Assembly: GCA_027943335.1 (NCBI GenBank)
Contig: BSBK01000871.1
Location: forward strand, 2,306,001 to 2,370,000
DNA: 64,000 nt
Source: Chamaecyparis obtusa
Taxonomy: Eukaryota > Streptophyta > Pinopsida > Cupressales > Cupressaceae
Direction: 5' to 3'
The position numbers and the translations under genes are program-made. Below are positions 35,852 through 46,263 of the stretch, in pieces (positions within the stretch are counted from its first letter, which is position 1; the number at the start of each line of letters is the position of its first letter). A model generated the notes under the pieces. That model was not told where the DNA came from. It made no database searches and was given only the letters and a program-made list of their open reading frames with translations.

Positions 35852-36340
35852 ATGGTGGAAACTAGAGCTTCCTCTCACAAGAAATCTAGGGAAATATCTC
35901 ATACTTTGCCTTTGACTCACATAGGTCCAACTTTTGAGTAACTCCATGATTCTGGTCTTTACAAAGAGGATGGTGCTGGCAACCTTCGATTAAAAACTGG
36001 TTACATTCCTCCATCAACTCACAGAGGTACCCAACAAACCCCACATCAATCTATTCTAGGGAGTCCACAAACTCCCACCATGTCTCAAGTAGGGACAAAC
36101 TTTGGCTCTTAGAGAAATCAATCTCAACATGGTGTAGATTAGGAACCCACACCTAAAGAAATTGCTGAATATCAAAACGACGATAACTTCAAATGAATGA
36201 TGAAGCATTTCTTGAAAGAAGATAGAGAGGCATACTTTTTACAATTAGCTCATCAAGGAGCTAAGATTCCTCCTAATTTTAATGTCAAAGCTATCATCAC
36301 ACATGAGGAAGAAACTCCACTCATAGCTATGATGAAATAG
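35852..36340 (+). pseudogene. E2 gag N-terminal region
   Basis: Starts M-x-ETRASS like E1 gag. It matches the E1 N-terminal region (TYGYIPP-type KTGYIPP, HFLKEDREAYFLQLAHQGAK, EEETPL, AMMK). Five in-frame stops: TAA near 35938, TAGs near 36109 and 36140, a TGA near 36196, and TAG at 36338-36340. The last is at the same codon as in E1. The next codon is the ATG of the long ORF at 36341. Confidence 0.8.
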
Positions 36341-38485
36341 ATGCATGTTATGCAAGTCAAAGTTAACAAACTTGAGAAAGAAAAGGAACCTAAAGAGTTC
36401 TCCATGGAAGCTCTATGCCTTTTTCCATTTGATAAAGACTTGTACATGTCACCATGCCCTCGGATAGAATATGAGCAATGTGATAATCATTTTGATACTT
36501 CTTCCACGGAGAGTGACACGCCCATCTTTGAAGACTATGATGACTATGATGAGGGACAATATAGTGATACCTATGACACCTTTGTTCCTAAGATTCCTCC
36601 TCAACATGTGCTCGTGCTTACTAGAAATGGGATGTCACATTGGATAGATCATGATGGTGATCCATATGATTCTGATTTTGAAAGAGACTTTGATGATTTC
36701 TGTGAAGAATACCTAGATGATACATCTACTTCACTTGAGGAAGAGAAAGCTCAACGCGCTGACTATAAACATAAATACTATAAGAATCTTTCCTCTAAGA
36801 AATCTCATGCTAAAAATAAAGATTACACTCTCAAGAAAGATCATGTTAATGTTGGACCTTTGTCTTGTGATGGTTCCCTTCCATCCCCTACTTCCTCCAA
36901 TACCCATACATTTCCTAAAACTTCCAAGCCTATCAAATCTTTCACAAAATCTTCATCCAACAAAGATCCTAATACCTTTCATGCGGTTCCCTACAGTTAT
37001 CCTCAAGGGCTACCTCTTAAAGAAACTCAAGCTAACCTTCACTTGACTGCAAATACTTTCAATAATGCTAAACCCAAAGAGCCTAAGTCTTTATATGCTA
37101 TAATGCCTACTTCAGCTAGTCCTTCACCATCTTTTCCAAAGTCTTCCATACAATCCCAACATGCTTCCTTGTCCTTAGAAGTGGCTCCATGTCAAGAGGA
37201 CTCTAAAAATGATAAAGAAAAGAACGTAAAGAAAGATCAAGATCAAGAACTCTCAATGTCATCCAATCCTTTTCATGATGTCTCTTATCGATTTCATGGT
37301 TCTTTTGATCTTGCATGCCCTTTCCCATTCATTCCACCATGTCTTAAGTCTTCTCCTAAGCAAGATCAAGCTACTACCTACACCGTTGAGCTTATTGACA
37401 ATAAAAATAACCTTACTACACTTGTGCTTTCCAAAGATGATACTTCCATTAAGGTTGGTAAAAATGGTGTTGTTACTTCCAATGTTAAGCCTATTGAAAA
37501 TCAAGAGAAAAATTATGTGCTTATGCTATCCAAAGATCCTTGTCAAGATCAAAGTCTTCCATCTTCTTATTCTACCACTCCATGTTCATTTTTACTTTCT
37601 ACTCTTCCTAAGTCTTTGCAAGCTTTGAAAAATCCTATCAAAGAAGGTGCTCATATTCAAAATGTCCATGATTCTATTGAAAATTCTAATGCTCACTCTA
37701 AAGATGCTAATGTCCTTGGTTGTCATATAGATGTTGATGAACTTATTGATTATCCTTTTGCATCTTCCACTTCCATCCTTGGACCTCCTCCACCAATACT
37801 AAGGGCTTCACATTTTCCTTCCATATTGGGCCCTTATGTCCCTTCACTTTCCCCTCCTAACTCTCCTAATGTGCCATCCATCTTGGGTCCTTACATCCCT
37901 CCATCTCCCCTCTTTCCTCAAAATCAACATAGATGCATACCCTTGAATCCTTTCCATCCACCCACCCATCTAAACCAGTCATATTCTCCTTCTTCTTCCA
38001 CAAGTCCCAAGTCTTTTGGAAGTAACTTGAATGTTCAATACAAGAAAAAGAAGCAATACAAGAATCCATCAAAAAGAGAAGATCACCATATCTCCTTTAA
38101 TCAACATGAAAGCATAAAGTCAAAAGAGATATCTAAGAAAAAAACTACAAGACAAGTATGGGTTCCAAAATCCATCATTAAAGATATTCTCTCTATATTA
38201 TCAAAAAGAAATGAAAAGCCTACAACTATATGGATTCCAAAGTCTCTCTTGAAAGAGTCTGGTGTTGAGCAAAAAGTGAAGTTGACATTCAAGCTTTCAA
38301 AGGCTTACACTTCATCTTCTTCCAAAAATATTCTTCCATTCCACGCGCCTAAACCACAACCTCTGCTATCCATTCGCCATATTCCTTCACGTATTCCTTC
38401 ATTCACATTTCCTCCATCCTCTCTCCACCCTTCAAGGTGTGTGTTGATGTTGATCTTTCCTTCCTTTCCATCTACCCTTTCATGA
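36341..38485 (+). CDS. E2 chimeric ORF, 714 codons: gag fragment joined to an unknown Ser/Pro-rich protein
   Basis: The first 40 residues are E-family gag (KLEKEKEPKEFSMEALC, DKDLYM). At the point where the capsid domain should continue, the sequence switches to an unrelated protein. It opens with an acidic Asp/Glu/Tyr-rich segment (residues ~45-125), including DGDPYDSDFERDFDDFCEEY. A long Ser/Thr/Pro/Lys-rich, probably disordered middle follows, then a repeated SILGPY-x-P motif (residues ~505-545). Two copies of a W-[IV]-P-K-S-[IL] motif (WVPKSII and WIPKSLL, residues ~607-640) stand near the basic C-terminus. There is no stop in 2.1 kb, although the preceding gag region has five. I recognise no family. 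It may be an extra ORF from another Tat-like element or a captured sequence. Confidence 0.6.
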   Translation: MHVMQVKVNKLEKEKEPKEFSMEALCLFPFDKDLYMSPCPRIEYEQCDNHFDTSSTESDTPIFEDYDDYDEGQYSDTYDTFVPKIPPQHVLVLTRNGMSHWIDHDGDPYDSDFERDFDDFCEEYLDDTSTSLEEEKAQRADYKHKYYKNLSSKKSHAKNKDYTLKKDHVNVGPLSCDGSLPSPTSSNTHTFPKTSKPIKSFTKSSSNKDPNTFHAVPYSYPQGLPLKETQANLHLTANTFNNAKPKEPKSLYAIMPTSASPSPSFPKSSIQSQHASLSLEVAPCQEDSKNDKEKNVKKDQDQELSMSSNPFHDVSYRFHGSFDLACPFPFIPPCLKSSPKQDQATTYTVELIDNKNNLTTLVLSKDDTSIKVGKNGVVTSNVKPIENQEKNYVLMLSKDPCQDQSLPSSYSTTPCSFLLSTLPKSLQALKNPIKEGAHIQNVHDSIENSNAHSKDANVLGCHIDVDELIDYPFASSTSILGPPPPILRASHFPSILGPYVPSLSPPNSPNVPSILGPYIPPSPLFPQNQHRCIPLNPFHPPTHLNQSYSPSSSTSPKSFGSNLNVQYKKKKQYKNPSKREDHHISFNQHESIKSKEISKKKTTRQVWVPKSIIKDILSILSKRNEKPTTIWIPKSLLKESGVEQKVKLTFKLSKAYTSSSSKNILPFHAPKPQPLLSIRHIPSRIPSFTFPPSSLHPSRCVLMLIFPSFPSTLS

Positions 38486-39026
38486 TCCTTCCATTCATTA
38501 TCCTTCTACCTTCTATCTTTTTTCCTCATTTGCCTATTCCTCCTATCTTCCGACCTCACTCACTTTACATAAAACCTTATCCTCCATTTTTTTCTTCCAT
38601 CTCCCTTTCCCTATTAGCATCTTTTAGCATATCATTTTGAATCCTTGGCATATTATGGTTTACCCTTTCAAGGAGCATTATCAAAAAAGCTTGCCTTCTT
38701 CCAAAAAAAGAAAATAAAAAATAAAATAAAATAAAAAAAAATTGAAAATGTGCCTTGGTGAAAACGTGGAAATAGGCGTCTTGGTAGCAAAAGTAAAGAG
38801 AAATAAATTCATCCTATGGTGAAAACCATTCCCTTGTGGCACCTTGGATAAGTACCATGATGAAAACCTGGCAATCAGGCATCATGCGTAGTTCTTCTAC
38901 ATATTTCATCCATTCCATCTTCTCTCTTTGATCTTGACAATGTTGACCTATACACAAACATTTAGCTTGTGAGCTATCTTACGATGATCTTGTTTCCATT
39001 CCATTCATGTTTAGACTTCATATTTA
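38486..39026 (+). other. Spacer after the E2 novel ORF
   Basis: Holds an A-rich run (38698-38745) and then GGTGAAAACGTGGAAATAGG, GGTGAAAACC and GATGAAAACCTGGC motifs (38757-38885). These are the kind normally found after integrase in E and G2 elements, which suggests that this block came from the 3' region of another element. No gene seen. Confidence 0.6.
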
Positions 39027-40184
39027 TGTTAGGAATGAATGCAAAGTATTTTGGCAATCATTCTATAGCAGTTGGTTTTGCATTCATGACTTGGATTGTC
39101 ATTGATGTCAACACAGTGATATTCTAGATATCAGCAGGAAGTAGGTATAGTTTTGTTTTGCGCACATGTTGTATTGTAGATTGGCTTTTGTGCAATTGAT
39201 GGTATGTTCTTTGGTGTGTTATTAACCTATGGTTAACATTGCAAAAAGAAATTCATTCATTTATGAGAGTTATGAGCATTTTGGTGAAAGTAGTGTTTAG
39301 ACAGTGTTTCTGTGACGTGATTTTTGGAAATCGGAGGATATCTCTTAGCTGGGATGGAATCTAATTTTGCACAGTTAAAGAGATGTTGGAGACTCATTAA
39401 TGATGATGTGGTTCATAGCACAAACTTTGAAGATATGTTTGGAGAAAGTTACAATATTTGGAAGCCGACAGTTTTATGTGAAATTTTGTGTGTAGCGTGT
39501 AGAATTTATTATTTTGTAATTGAGGACCGACTCATTTGTAATTATTTGAGTTTGGTATATAAGAAGGAATTTTTTCCTTGTTGTAATATAAACTGGAAAG
39601 GTTGAGATGCGAATATATGCATGAAGTGAAGAAAAGAGCTAATTCAGTGATGAAGGAAGACTTGTGAGTACAGAGATCTGGAATTGTGATCTTGTGTAGC
39701 AGAGAGTGCAGTTTTGGCACAGTGTGAAGGAGGTAATATATTTCATATTATTCTATTGAATAATTCTAAGATCTTTTGGATAGTGGGTTCAGAGATCTTG
39801 CCTTGAAGCTATTTGGGCAGTGGGTCCTTCTGTCTTCCATAAACTCTTAACCGGGTTAGAATCTTTTAACAGGGATTCAAAATCTCCTAACAGGGATTTA
39901 TATGTACTAAATGTATTTCATAAGACTCCTAATAGGGTCCATCCTCTAACAAGGAACTTTCATATTAGTGCATCATTTTGTAGGCATCATTCCCACCGGG
40001 GTTTACTCTTTTCAAGAGGTTCCCTAGTCAACATATCTTGTGTTATTGTGCAATTATGTATGGTTATCTTTCTATGGTTGATTAGTACATTGATTATATT
40101 GTTTAAAGTAGTTGAATGGTTAAATTATCTGATAACTGATTCACCCCCCCTCTCAGTTATTTTGGGGATCTTTACTTTCTAACA
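39027..40184 (+). mobile_element. Solo LTR (1158 bp) inside E2
   Basis: TGTTAGGAATG to CTTTCTAACA, with TG...CA ends and an exact 5-bp duplication ATTTA (39022-39026 and 40185-40189). The last ~45 bases (CTGATTCACCCCCCCTCTC to TTTCTAACA) resemble the end of the H LTRs, although the rest differs. The ORF at 39324-39605 lies within the LTR and is not called as a gene. Confidence 0.85.
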
Positions 40185-40593
40185 ATTTATTTTCCTCCAT
40201 TCATTCTAGCCTTTCGCTATCCTTTTTCCCTTTGGTCTTGATCTAATAAAAAAAGAAAGAAACAGTAGAACATGATGCTTTGAAACCTCTTAAAATGTCT
40301 ACTCCTTTGGACTACATCCTATCCTTCTTTGGAATTACGCTTTTGTGACTTATCCTATGTTGGCCTTTCATTGCTTGTCCAAATGTGCTTTACAAGACAA
40401 TTTTTCCCTAGCTTGGGTATTCTTGAGGAGTTTTCCCTTAAGGATTTCTTCCCTTCATTTTCCTTCATTCTCTTATTTTCCATCTCTTCCACCAACTTGC
40501 TAATCCCTCTTGTTCTCCACCTTGCTAGACATTGGGACTGCACAATATGATCTTGCTTGGGAGTTTGCAATGGAAAAATATGCTATTAAGTAT

Positions 40594-40692
40594 ACCAGTA
40601 TCAGAACAAGTATCATAACTAGTATTAGAACTAGTATCAGAACTAGTATCAGAACCAGTATCAAAACAAGTATCAGAACAAGTATCAAAACA
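40594..40692 (+). repeat. 12-bp minisatellite, about eight units
   Basis: Unit AGTATCAGAACT with variants (AGTATCATAACT, AGTATTAGAACT, AGTATCAAAACA). It keeps the frame and reads as Thr-Ser-Ile-Arg or -Lys repeats. It sits exactly where the deleted pol of E2 rejoins the integrase C-terminus. Confidence 0.85.
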
Positions 40693-41136
40693 CCTAATGG
40701 AGCTACACCTTTTGCTTTAGTTTATGAGTCTGAAGCAATATTGCCTATTGAGGTTGAAATCCCATCACTAAGAATCAGAATGCATGGTATAGTAATTGAT
40801 GATGACTACAGAGTGTCTAGGTTGCAAGAACTTGAACTACTCGATGAGTGCAGACAAGCAACATATGATCATCTCAAAGTATATCAGAAGAGAATGTCTA
40901 GAGGTTATAACAAGAAAGTTAGACACAAAGAATTTCAGGTTGGTGATCTAGTCTTGAGAGAGAATCCTAAAAATCAATCACATCGAGAACGCAAAGGGAA
41001 GTTTGAACCCAACTGGCTGGGTCCTTTTGTTATCACTACTACTTTTGGCTCTGGTGCCTATCAACTCTCAATGACTGAAGAAGAACAGCTCTAAGAACCA
41101 ATTAATATTCTCTATCTGAAGAAATTTTATGCTTAA
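40680..41136 (+). pseudogene. E2 integrase C-terminal remnant
   Basis: Matches the end of E1 integrase: GATPFALVYESEAILPIEVEIPSL-type blocks (ATPFALVY, ILPIEVEIPS), DDDYRVSRLQELELL, KRMSRGYNKKVRHKEF, VGDLVLREN, WLGPFVIT. A TAA at 41092-41094 replaces a Gln codon, and the natural stop is at 41134-41136. The catalytic core is missing. It is preceded by the 12-bp minisatellite. Confidence 0.85.
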
Positions 41137-43548
41137 GGCATTTAGTCTATGGTAAAATGTCTTGAAAAAATCTTAAAAATTGGAAAAAGTCCTGAAAAAA
41201 TGAACATCTTGGTGAAAACTTAGCAATAGGAGCCTTGATGATTCACAAAAAAAGTGAAAAATATCAAAAGTACAAAAAAATTGAAAAAATGAAAAATACA
41301 AAAAAATGAGAAAAGAAGAAAAAGTGCCTTGGTGAAAACCTGGAAACAGGTGCCTTGGTAGCAAAAATAGAATCTCTGCCAAGATGGTGAAAACCCGGCA
41401 AATGGGCACCACTTGTTTCAAAATGCTCTATCTATCAGTGCAATCTTGGTCTTTCCTAGCTTTTAGTCTTGCTTTAGTTTGTACATATCTCCCAGTTTGT
41501 TTCCGCATTTCCAGTTTTCAATAAGTCAGTTTGTACACCAATCAGCTCAAGCGTCTATATCCTATCAATGCTTAAAACTTGGGGGCAATCAATGTCATAT
41601 CCTATGGTCTCCCATGTATCTGAGATGTGTCATATCTAGTTTGAGTCCTTTGAAGCTTCATTTGAGTCAGTCAGTCAGTCTCATCTCCAGAAAGGATTTT
41701 GCATCTACAACAACGCAATCAAACATCAAACTGAAAATAATCTATGATTTTTACATGCTTTTATCTCCTTGTATGCTTACTGATTCACATTGAGATTTTT
41801 TCATAATGTATCCCTTTGAGTTCTTCGATGATGTCCTTTATAGGATTTAGAGAGTGATGAATGGGGGCATAATCTTTTATTTGTCTTTTGCTTGTATGTG
41901 AAAATCCAACAACTTTGGAAATTCCGGATTGAAATGGTGTCTGACTGTAAGAGCCTCTCTCTTGAATTGGATGGCCATCCGTACCTTGACCATTGATACC
42001 TGGAAAATTCAAGGAAGTTTGATCTAACTATTATCTTTTTGAGTGAGTTCTTTCTCCTACTGTGAAACATAATCTTACCTAAGGATGTGAATGATAATGG
42101 GTCACTATGGGTAATTCACATTAGATTTAGAATGATCTCTTGACTGTTTGATGTGTTTGTAATGCAAGGTGTATTTAGGTCATCATGATGTTTATGTTCT
42201 GATGCTTATACAAATTGCTATATCAAAATGGACATGATATTCAGGTCATCCTGGTGTTTATGCCTTGGTGCTTATATCTAATCCGACATTCTGAAAATAA
42301 AATCAATATTCATATGTCCATGGTTTCATAATCAGTGGGTGTTGTATTGATTCATGTGCATACAAATTGATATTCATATGTCTATGGTTTCATAACTAGT
42401 GGGCATTGTATTGATTTATCCAGTTACCTAAAAGTTCAATGATGATAAAAAATCGACATATGATCAGTGCGTAGGTCCTAGGTCCTAGGTTCCATTTCAT
42501 TTTGTATGTGTCTTTGCATTTTGCATGTTTGCATGATCTCACAAATGGCTAAATGAACTTCAATGCTTAAAGAATTCTTCAAATCACCTCTTCAAATCTA
42601 ACAAGAGCTGAATCTCACTGAAGGTTCCTCTAATGAAATAGCAAGTAGAATCCTTTTTCGGGATCAAAATCAAAATCTGAGATCATTTATCTTGTAAACT
42701 ACTTGCATAATCGACCTTCATTCATCACAAAAATCTAGTATTGAACTTAACTGATTATCTTACATCAAACTATCAAAATTTCAACTTGGTCAAACATGGT
42801 CAACTCATAGTTTCACATAGTCAAACTTGGTCTCTAGGACCTCTAAATGATGTAGAACACATTCTCAAACGTGTTCAACCACTTCTCAAATCAATTAACA
42901 TGCTTCTGAACTATCAACACTGACTTTTTCTTGTCAGATTTCAATTTTAATCCCGAAGGGGGCATGGTATTGCATATCATTCAAAGTCTGTAATCTTTAT
43001 TGAAATCGTATCTTTATGGCAATCATATCTTTCCTTAGTAATCAAGACAACAACCATGTCTAGTTGTTGATTTATCAAAAGTCCTCATTGCTCGTGGAAA
43101 ATCTATCATTGCTTAGGGCATATCAGATTCATTGAGATCCATATCAATCTGGTATTCTCCTAATCTTGTAAATTGTATCAGTTTTTGCAACTATCAATTT
43201 AATTGTGTTATTTCCTTGATTCTTCAGTAACTAAAGGGTTCAGATGTGATACCTACATGATTCTTCTAAGGACAATCGAGTCTAGAATTGGTCACTCACT
43301 TCTTCACAATCATAAGGTTTAGAATCAGGTATTCTGACACTTTTTCGCAATCATCAGTTCATTTACTATTATAGTTAACATTATCTTTGGTCATTTAGGA
43401 CCTATTATCTTCATATCAAATCTTTCAATCAGCTTCTGTCTCATATCAATTATCAATTTCAATATCAAACATCAGTTTCATATCTTTATCAAACACAGAC
43501 TATCTTTGAACCACTGCGCTTCGCACAGTAATTCAAAGAGGGGCAAAA
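41137..43548 (+). other. 3' untranslated region and polypurine tract of E2
   Basis: Homologous to E1 8073-10459 in opposite orientation. Contains A-rich and GGTGAAAACCTGG motifs (41200-41400), the antisense ORF, and the polypurine tract TTCAAAGAGGGGCAAAA at 43532-43548 just before the 3' LTR. No other gene. Confidence 0.8.
41785..42012 (-). CDS. Antisense additional ORF in E2 (75 aa)
   Basis: Counterpart of the ORF at 9589-9816 in E1, same length and placement, opposite to the element's gag-pol. Conserved HHSLNPIKDIIEEL and YEKISM end. It stays open although the two copies differ at about 18 of 75 residues. Product and function unknown. Confidence 0.55.
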   Translation of the reverse strand: MNFPGINGQGTDGHPIQERGSYSQTPFQSGISKVVGFSHTSKRQIKDYAPIHHSLNPIKDIIEELKGIHYEKISM

Positions 43549-44783
43549 TGTAATACCCCAAAAATGGGCTATAGGTTCATTAACCTCTATATCGACACAT
43601 CGAACGAAATTGACATCGAAGTCCTAACCTAAGGCACATCGACACATCATCGAATCCTAATTGATTATCATAAATTCTGCATCAGGGAATATTCCTAGTA
43701 ATATTCCTAATCATCCTAATTATCTTTAATTTAATGATTATTTGGCGATAAATCTAATTTATCCTAAAGTTTGATTAATTGAATATTCTCAATATTTAAT
43801 TAATTAGATTTAATTTTGCCACTTAATTGTTTAATTGAAGTTAATTCTATTTATTCTTAAATTGTATTATTTAATTTTGACAATAAATCCAAAATCCTAT
43901 GAATAATTGATTAAATTCTTATTTAATTAATTAAAGCAAGTTGTCAATTTTTAATAATATTTTTTTTGGAATAAAAGTTTGAAAAATAATTGATTAACCC
44001 ATAAATCAATTGCTTTATTTTTCAAAATCAGTTAAGTTGGAAATAAATCACTTTATTATTAAATTAATTCATATTAAGTCATGCACAATCACAAAAGTAG
44101 GCAACTATCAATTATCAATCAAAGCTAAACTCTATTTTGAGTTAAACTTTGCTTTTGCATGCTTTTGTGAGTTAAATATCCTTTATTTAAAAATAACTCA
44201 AAAATCAACTTGAGTTATTTGAGTGATTTATGGCTTTTTTTCATGCACCTCCAAAGCCCTAGATTTCTATAAATTAAGGCTTTAGCTCTTCACAAATCAT
44301 CTCATAATTTTGCGAGCTTACTCTGCCAAAATCGTCTATGAATTGCACAACTATTTTGAAGAATTGGAATTTGGAGAATCATCTTTGCGAATCCAAGCTT
44401 TGTGAGATCAATATTGCATAGTTTTTCATATCATATTAGTTTTCATTTGTTAGATCATTTAGCATATCATAGCATATCAGTTTTTATATATCATAGATTC
44501 ATATCCATTTTTCATTATCATATCATTGCATAGAAATATATAAAAAAAAAGATTAATTGCATTCATATTTCATATTAGTTTTGCATTCAAATCCTTCATT
44601 TAGGTGTTGTCAAGGTCACTGATCTTAGTCTAATCTGAGAACATCATACTCGCACCTATTAGAAGGCAATAAATCGCCTGGTTAGTTTAGCTTTCATTTA
44701 TTGCATGATTTCAATTTCAACTAACCTCTAATGTTTTACTGAAGTGTTGTGTCTATAGATCAGGTACAAAATTCACACACATA
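43549..44783 (+). repeat. 3' LTR of E2
   Basis: TGTAATACCCC to CACACATA; the final CA is changed to TA. It is followed directly by GGAAC (44784-44788). Confidence 0.92.
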
Positions 44784-44788
44784 GGAAC

Positions 44789-46263
44789 TAGTGGATAGAT
44801 TGAAATAGCACTTACTGAGTATACAGTTCACACAGATACCAAGGCTTTAAAATAAAGTAGTCAATGCAATGGAAACCATTGGATCCTTACTAGTAATCCC
44901 TCATCACTCATCGTAGTATGAATTCTTAGTCGAGTAGCTACACACACCAGCTTATGAGAACATTGATTCAGAAATGGTGTGCATCTTGGTTAGTCCTCAA
45001 TCCTCGTGGTACCACAAAATTCATGCATATCTTAAAAATGGTATCATTCCCCCCCACCCCACCAACACCCAATGCCAAAAACTAATTTGCAAAGCTTCCT
45101 TCTACACTCTTGTAGCTAACACCCTTTATCGTCAAGGATATCACAACATCCTCTCTAGGAGTTTACATTCATACGATGTCGTACTAGCTTTACAAGAGGC
45201 ACACATTGGAATTTTGGGTGCCCACATGAGTGACATGGTCCTAGAAAAGAAGTTGGTTAGAGTCTATTATTAATGGAAAAAAATAGAGCATGATGCATGT
45301 GAATCTGTCAAGAAATTCTTACCATGTCAACAACATGCCAATCTAATCCATGCTCTAGCTCAAGACTTGCAGCCCATTGTGCCACCTTTTCCCTTTTCAT
45401 GTTGGGGCTTCTACCTCATTGGGTTAATCACTCCCATTTCCTCAAATGGACACAAATATATCTTAACAAACACAAAATACTTTACAAAGTGGGTTGAAGC
45501 AATTCCACTCATCCTCACTACTGGCATTTAGATATCCAAGTTCATCCTATACCACATCATCTATCACTTCGGCATCTCTTCCACCATCTTCATGGATCAT
45601 GGCATGCCTTTTGAAAACCATTATGTGGATGATCTATGTGCCAGACTCCACATCCATCATTGTTTCTCCAACCCATACTTCCCTCAAGGAAATGGCCAAG
45701 CTGAGGCAACCAATAAAACCATCCTCAAAATCCTCAAGAAGGTTGTCAATGATTTTGGTCATGACTGGCACCTTTAAATAAATCCTACCCTCTAGGCCTA
45801 TCGTACTTCTTATCGCACTACCATAGGAACCACTCCATACTCGCTTTTATATGGCGTCGAAGTCATCTTACCCATTGAGGTTGAGCTACCTTCATTGTGT
45901 GTGTCCATGAAGAACTATACCACGAATGAAGACTATCGTGTGGTGTACCTCACACAACTTGATCTCTTAGATGAAAAGAGGCAACAAACATATGATCACT
46001 TGGTTGTTTACCAGAATTGAGTCAAAAGAATTTATAACAAGAAGGTCCATCCAAGATAGTTCCAAGTGGGTGACATGGTCCTCAAGGAAAATTAGAAAGT
46101 ACAAGCACATGGAGAGAAAAAAGGAAAGTTTGAACCTACTTGGTTAGGTCCTTCTATTATCACAACATTCTTTGGCTCAAGAGAATATCAGTTATCAACA
46201 CCAGAAGGAGAGCTCCTGAATGATCCTATAAACATCATACATCTGAAGCGGTTCTATGATTGA
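44789..46263 (+). pseudogene. G2 integrase
   Basis: Following the restored join, the linker is VDRLK to ETIGSLL and HTPAYENID. The integrase zinc site keeps His residues in EAHIGILGAH and CQQH for the second pair. The core has lost the first catalytic Asp (WGFYLIGLI, Tyr in its place) but keeps Asp in IFMDHGMPF and Glu in GNGQAEATNK. The C-terminal part has LYGVEVILPIEVELPS, YNKKVHPR, VGDMVLKEN and WLGPSIIT. The end is RFYD then TGA at 46261-46263. Stops lie at 45271-45273, 45529, 45775 and others. At least one frame change occurs near 45530-45590. Confidence 0.85.

Larger units (their letters stand above)
32171..44783 (+). mobile_element. E2: rearranged E-family element (gag fused to novel ORF, most of pol deleted)
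   Basis: Two E-family LTRs (32171-33406 and 43549-44783), primer site, leader, gag N-terminus, a long novel ORF, a solo LTR insert, the integrase C-terminus, 3' region with antisense ORF and polypurine tract. The target duplication is exact: GGAAC at 32166-32170 and 44784-44788. Protease, reverse transcriptase, RNase H and most of integrase are absent, so it depended on other copies to move. In the first ~230 bp the two LTRs differ at about eight positions, four or five of them CG-to-TG/CA changes. Confidence 0.9.

Noticed and set aside
39324..39605. 93-codon ORF as a gene
   Set aside because: It lies wholly within the solo LTR.
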